This document shows positions 7,630 to 9,454 of a stretch of DNA of 9,454 nt, piece by piece. The translations under genes and the position numbers were made by a program. The DNA lies in contig CALMBE010000519.1 of NCBI GenBank assembly GCA_937860165.1, forward strand, positions 1-9,454, in the 5' to 3' direction. The notes under the pieces are model-generated. The model had not been told where the DNA came from, did no database searches, and saw only the letters and a program-made list of their open reading frames with translations. Within the stretch, counting starts at the first letter, position 1. Every line of letters starts with the position of its first letter. This DNA comes from an uncultured Planctomycetaceae bacterium. Lineage in GTDB: Bacteria; Planctomycetota; Planctomycetia; Pirellulales; Lacipirellulaceae.

Positions 7630-7639
7630 GGGGGAGATG

Positions 7640-7724
7640 TCCGTTGTCCGTTGTTAGTGGTTAGTGGTTAGTCGTCAGTCGTCAGTTGTCAGGCAGATAC
7701 GGACCACTGACAACGGACAACGGA
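7640..7724. repeat. 22-bp inverted repeat with 41-nt loop upstream of the ThiF-family gene
   Basis: The arm 7640-7661 pairs with 7703-7724 at 21 of 22 positions. The loop carries short direct repeats (TTAGTGG twice, TCGTCAG twice with a TTGTCAG variant). The repeat fills most of the 110-bp gap between the 316-residue gene and the ThiF-family start, and its proximal arm ends 10 bases before the start codon. The words TCCGTTG and GTCAGTGG recur in it, a style I associate with dispersed intergenic repeats of planctomycetes. It could end transcription, stabilise RNA or hide the ThiF-family ribosome site. Confidence 0.75.
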
Positions 7725-7739
7725 CCACTGACACCTCTT

Positions 7740-8690
7740 TCACACAAAATAACCTGCCAAATCGAACGCCGGGGCCAGCTCGGCTTGCAGTCGGTCACAA
7801 TCTCGCCGCGCCTGGGCGATGTTTTGCCCCGAGCCAAGCCGGATTGCCAACACCGGCTTGCCGCAAGTCGCGGACCAACTCGGCGGTGATTCCGACGGTT
7901 GCAGTTCGACCGCCAGCAAATCAAACGGCAATAGCGAAATCGAGTCCCACGAATCGGTCGCATTGCAGACCATACCCAACAAGCTGTTACGCGGCCTCGC
8001 GCCCTGTGATCCCGCCAATTGCTCGGCACTAGCCAACACTACCATCACCGCGGGATACCAATCTAAGGCGCGACACATTTCTTCCCAGGGTCGTGGGGAT
8101 TCCCTTAAATCTACCACCAACGGCACCCCCCAGCGACTGGCCCGCTCACAGGTTTTGAGTTCGGGACAACTCACTAGCAAAGCTGTTTCGTGTTCTCGGG
8201 CCGCCTGAAAATCGTTTTCAGCCGGCAACCCCATTCGCGTTCCCCGCAACACGGTACGCTTAAGTTCCAGAGTCAAATTACTGCGCTCTGCATAAAACCG
8301 TTTTACGCCGGTCCTGAGAGTGAGCGCGTGCTCTTGGCCTCCCTCCATTTGCACAACCATGCGGAATTCATATTCCATTGGCAACCAAGGGGTCCAGTAA
8401 CAGGGTTCGAGAATTGTCGCTTCGAGCGCAGTGGCGGACACTCCTTCAGAGCGACTCGGCACCCACGGAAAATCCGCCGTCAACGTGGTGGAGAAGTCGC
8501 AGTACGGCCCATGGATGATTCCCCGCAACGACAAGGAGTCGGTCGAAAAGGGGTCAGAACTATTTGTTTCAAAAACAGTTCCGACCCCTTTTATATCGGG
8601 TCTGCCCCCTGTCTCTGCGCACGGGCTGAGCCTCAATTCGCAATCATTGGTCGTCTTGTGCAAAGACTGAAAGGTAAAGTCCGTATTCAT
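7740..8690 (-). CDS. Uncharacterised 316-residue protein coupled to uvrA, possibly GH2-like beta-sandwich plus barrel
   Basis: The ATG at 8690-8688 overlaps the uvrA TGA (ATGA), so translation is probably coupled; a longer frame reaching back to 9095 would lie entirely inside uvrA and is rejected. After a short N-terminus the protein has ADFPWVPSR, then EPCYWTPWLPMEYEFRM and LRTGVKRFYAERSNLTLELKRTVLRGTRMG (about 155 residues in all). This resembles the beta-sandwich and link to the barrel in glycoside hydrolase family 2 relatives, where such phrases precede the catalytic domain. The second half (GVPLVVDLRE, YPAVMVVLAS, LLPFDLLAVEL) looks like alternating strands and helices of a barrel, but I see no clear catalytic acid pair, so a degenerate or non-catalytic homolog is likely. 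No signal peptide is seen. Residues about 33-49 are encoded by a palindromic repeat. Function unknown; the GH2 idea is weak. Confidence 0.7.
   Translation of the reverse strand: MNTDFTFQSLHKTTNDCELRLSPCAETGGRPDIKGVGTVFETNSSDPFSTDSLSLRGIIHGPYCDFSTTLTADFPWVPSRSEGVSATALEATILEPCYWTPWLPMEYEFRMVVQMEGGQEHALTLRTGVKRFYAERSNLTLELKRTVLRGTRMGLPAENDFQAAREHETALLVSCPELKTCERASRWGVPLVVDLRESPRPWEEMCRALDWYPAVMVVLASAEQLAGSQGARPRNSLLGMVCNATDSWDSISLLPFDLLAVELQPSESPPSWSATCGKPVLAIRLGSGQNIAQARRDCDRLQAELAPAFDLAGYFV
8546..8592. repeat. REP-like palindrome within the coding sequence
   Basis: The arm AAAAGGGGTCAGAACT (8546-8561) pairs with 8577-8592 at 15 of 16 positions around a 15-nt loop, which itself can pair further through GTTT/AAAC. 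On the coding strand it is followed upstream by GGGGGCAGACCC, a word often seen next to AAAAGGGG(T)C palindromes in bacterial genomes, to my recollection. The palindrome is read in frame as residues about 33-49 (DIKGVGTVFETNSSDPF) of the uvrA-coupled protein and introduces no stop codon. Confidence 0.75.
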
Positions 8691-9454
8691 GACAACCCAG
8701 CCGATTTCAATTGAGATACCAAAAACTTGCCGGTAATCGACGCCGGATTCTCGCGGATTTGTTCGGGGGTCCCCACGGCAACTACGGCCCCCCCTTCCTC
8801 CGCTGGGCCAGGTCCCAGGTCGATGATCCAATCGGCGGCCTGTAGGAACAACAGATTGTGATCCACCACCACCAGCGAGTGCCCCATGTCCACCAGCGAT
8901 TCGATGCAATCCAAGAGTTGTAGCACATCCGAAAAATGCAGACCGGTCGTCGGTTCGTCGAGCACAAACAAAGTCCGCCCCCGCCGCTCGCCGGTGACGT
9001 AAGTGGCTAGCTTGAGACGCTGTGCCTCGCCCCCCGATAAAGTGTTGGCGGGTTGACCCAGCCGCAGATAATCCAATCCCACATCCATCAAACATTTGAG
9101 CCGTGTGAGAATTTTGCGATTCCCTCGGAAGAACGTAAATGCCTCGCGGACCGACAGACCCAGCACCTCGGCGATGTTGAATCCGCGAAACTTCACCTCC
9201 AGCACTTCACTCCGAAATCGCTGTCCATGACACTCGGGACACTTCATGTAAACGTCGGCCATCAACCGCATGTCGATCTGCAGCAACCCGTCTCCTCGGC
9301 AGGCCTCGCAGCGGCCCCCCTCGACATTGAAACTAAAGTGGCTCGGCTTGAAACCTCGGGCCTGCGCCTCGGTCGTCTCGGCAAAGAGTGTCCGAATCGG
9401 ATCGAAGGCTTTCACGTAGGTCACCGGATTCGAGCGGGGTGTCCGACCGATCGG
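8687..9454 (-). CDS. uvrA: Excinuclease ABC subunit A, C-terminal part
   Basis: UvrA is the ATP-dependent damage-recognition subunit of bacterial nucleotide excision repair; it works with UvrB in the cytoplasm. The window holds the last 255 residues, open to the edge (PIGRTPRSNPVTYVKAFDPIR is the usual beginning of this region). In fragment numbering: a CxxC pair C49/C52 and C72/C75 (CEACRGDG, CPECHGQRF) forming the C-terminal zinc module; the ABC signature LSGGEAQR (139-146); Walker B FVLDEPTTGLHF (163-174); and VVVDHN with its switch His199. IIDLGP (210-215) follows, but the usual GPEGG is here GPGPAEEGG. All expected motifs of the second ATPase are present and the stop is natural, so it looks functional. 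The N-terminal half, with the first ATPase and other zinc sites, lies outside. The stop TGA overlaps the ATG of the next gene (ATGA). Confidence 0.93.
   Translation of the reverse strand, partial: PIGRTPRSNPVTYVKAFDPIRTLFAETTEAQARGFKPSHFSFNVEGGRCEACRGDGLLQIDMRLMADVYMKCPECHGQRFRSEVLEVKFRGFNIAEVLGLSVREAFTFFRGNRKILTRLKCLMDVGLDYLRLGQPANTLSGGEAQRLKLATYVTGERRGRTLFVLDEPTTGLHFSDVLQLLDCIESLVDMGHSLVVVDHNLLFLQAADWIIDLGPGPAEEGGAVVAVGTPEQIRENPASITGKFLVSQLKSAGLS

Noticed and set aside
7640..7724. CRISPR array
   Set aside because: The repeated words are 7 bases long and form an inverted repeat; there are no spacers of regular length.
8190..8714. 174-codon plus-strand frame
   Set aside because: It is antisense to the 316-residue gene and its sequence shows no domain.
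8691..9095. Upstream in-frame extension of the 316-residue protein
   Set aside because: It lies wholly inside uvrA in another frame and is Gly/Arg-rich without domain character; the ATGA start at 8690 is better.

Overview
The window looks like chromosomal DNA of a planctomycete, probably of the Pirellulales. This is inferred from protein style (a Ser/Thr kinase with an HxDxKPSN loop, a very large AsmA-like membrane-anchored protein, a ThiF-family enzyme, a UvrA with planctomycete-like wording), the G+C-rich minus-strand genes, and short dispersed palindromic repeats between genes. No rRNA, tRNA or CRISPR was seen, so the taxonomy is only moderately supported.

Layout. The left 1.56 kb is on the plus strand and clearly lower in G+C than the rest (for example 25/60 G+C in 421-480, against 40/60 in 3421-3480). 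It holds the C-terminal end of an unidentified protein (2-322). That end overlaps, by TAATG, a complete D12-class adenine DNA methyltransferase (322-1557). The pair looks like the right edge of an acquired type II restriction-modification unit. A 196-bp convergent gap (1558-1753) follows, with two hairpins and a C/T-rich tandem tract.

The remaining 7.7 kb is all on the minus strand. In transcription order it holds: the C-terminal part of uvrA (enters at 9454, ends at 8687); a 316-residue protein starting on the uvrA stop codon (ATGA overlap, 8690-7740); a ThiF-family adenylyltransferase (7629-6598); a cytosolic Ser/Thr protein kinase (6348-5431); and an AsmA/TamB-like protein of about 1172 residues (5272-1754).

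Most interesting observation. The ThiF-family gene is interrupted by one in-frame TGA (7176-7174), at codon 152 of 343. Both halves are otherwise intact and carry all family motifs on each side of the stop. The codon falls in the strand-loop before VGAEGQ, where I recall many relatives having cysteine. A hairpin with a G at the start of its apical loop lies 17 nt after the UGA, which fits the usual spacing of a bacterial SECIS element. It may therefore be a selenocysteine-containing E1-like enzyme. A recent nonsense mutation or a sequencing error is the competing explanation.

A second notable point is a 47-bp near-perfect palindrome (8546-8592) that sits in frame inside the gene after uvrA, as though a REP-like element had been absorbed into the coding sequence. 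A third is a 22-bp inverted repeat with a 41-nt loop just upstream of the thiF-like start codon.
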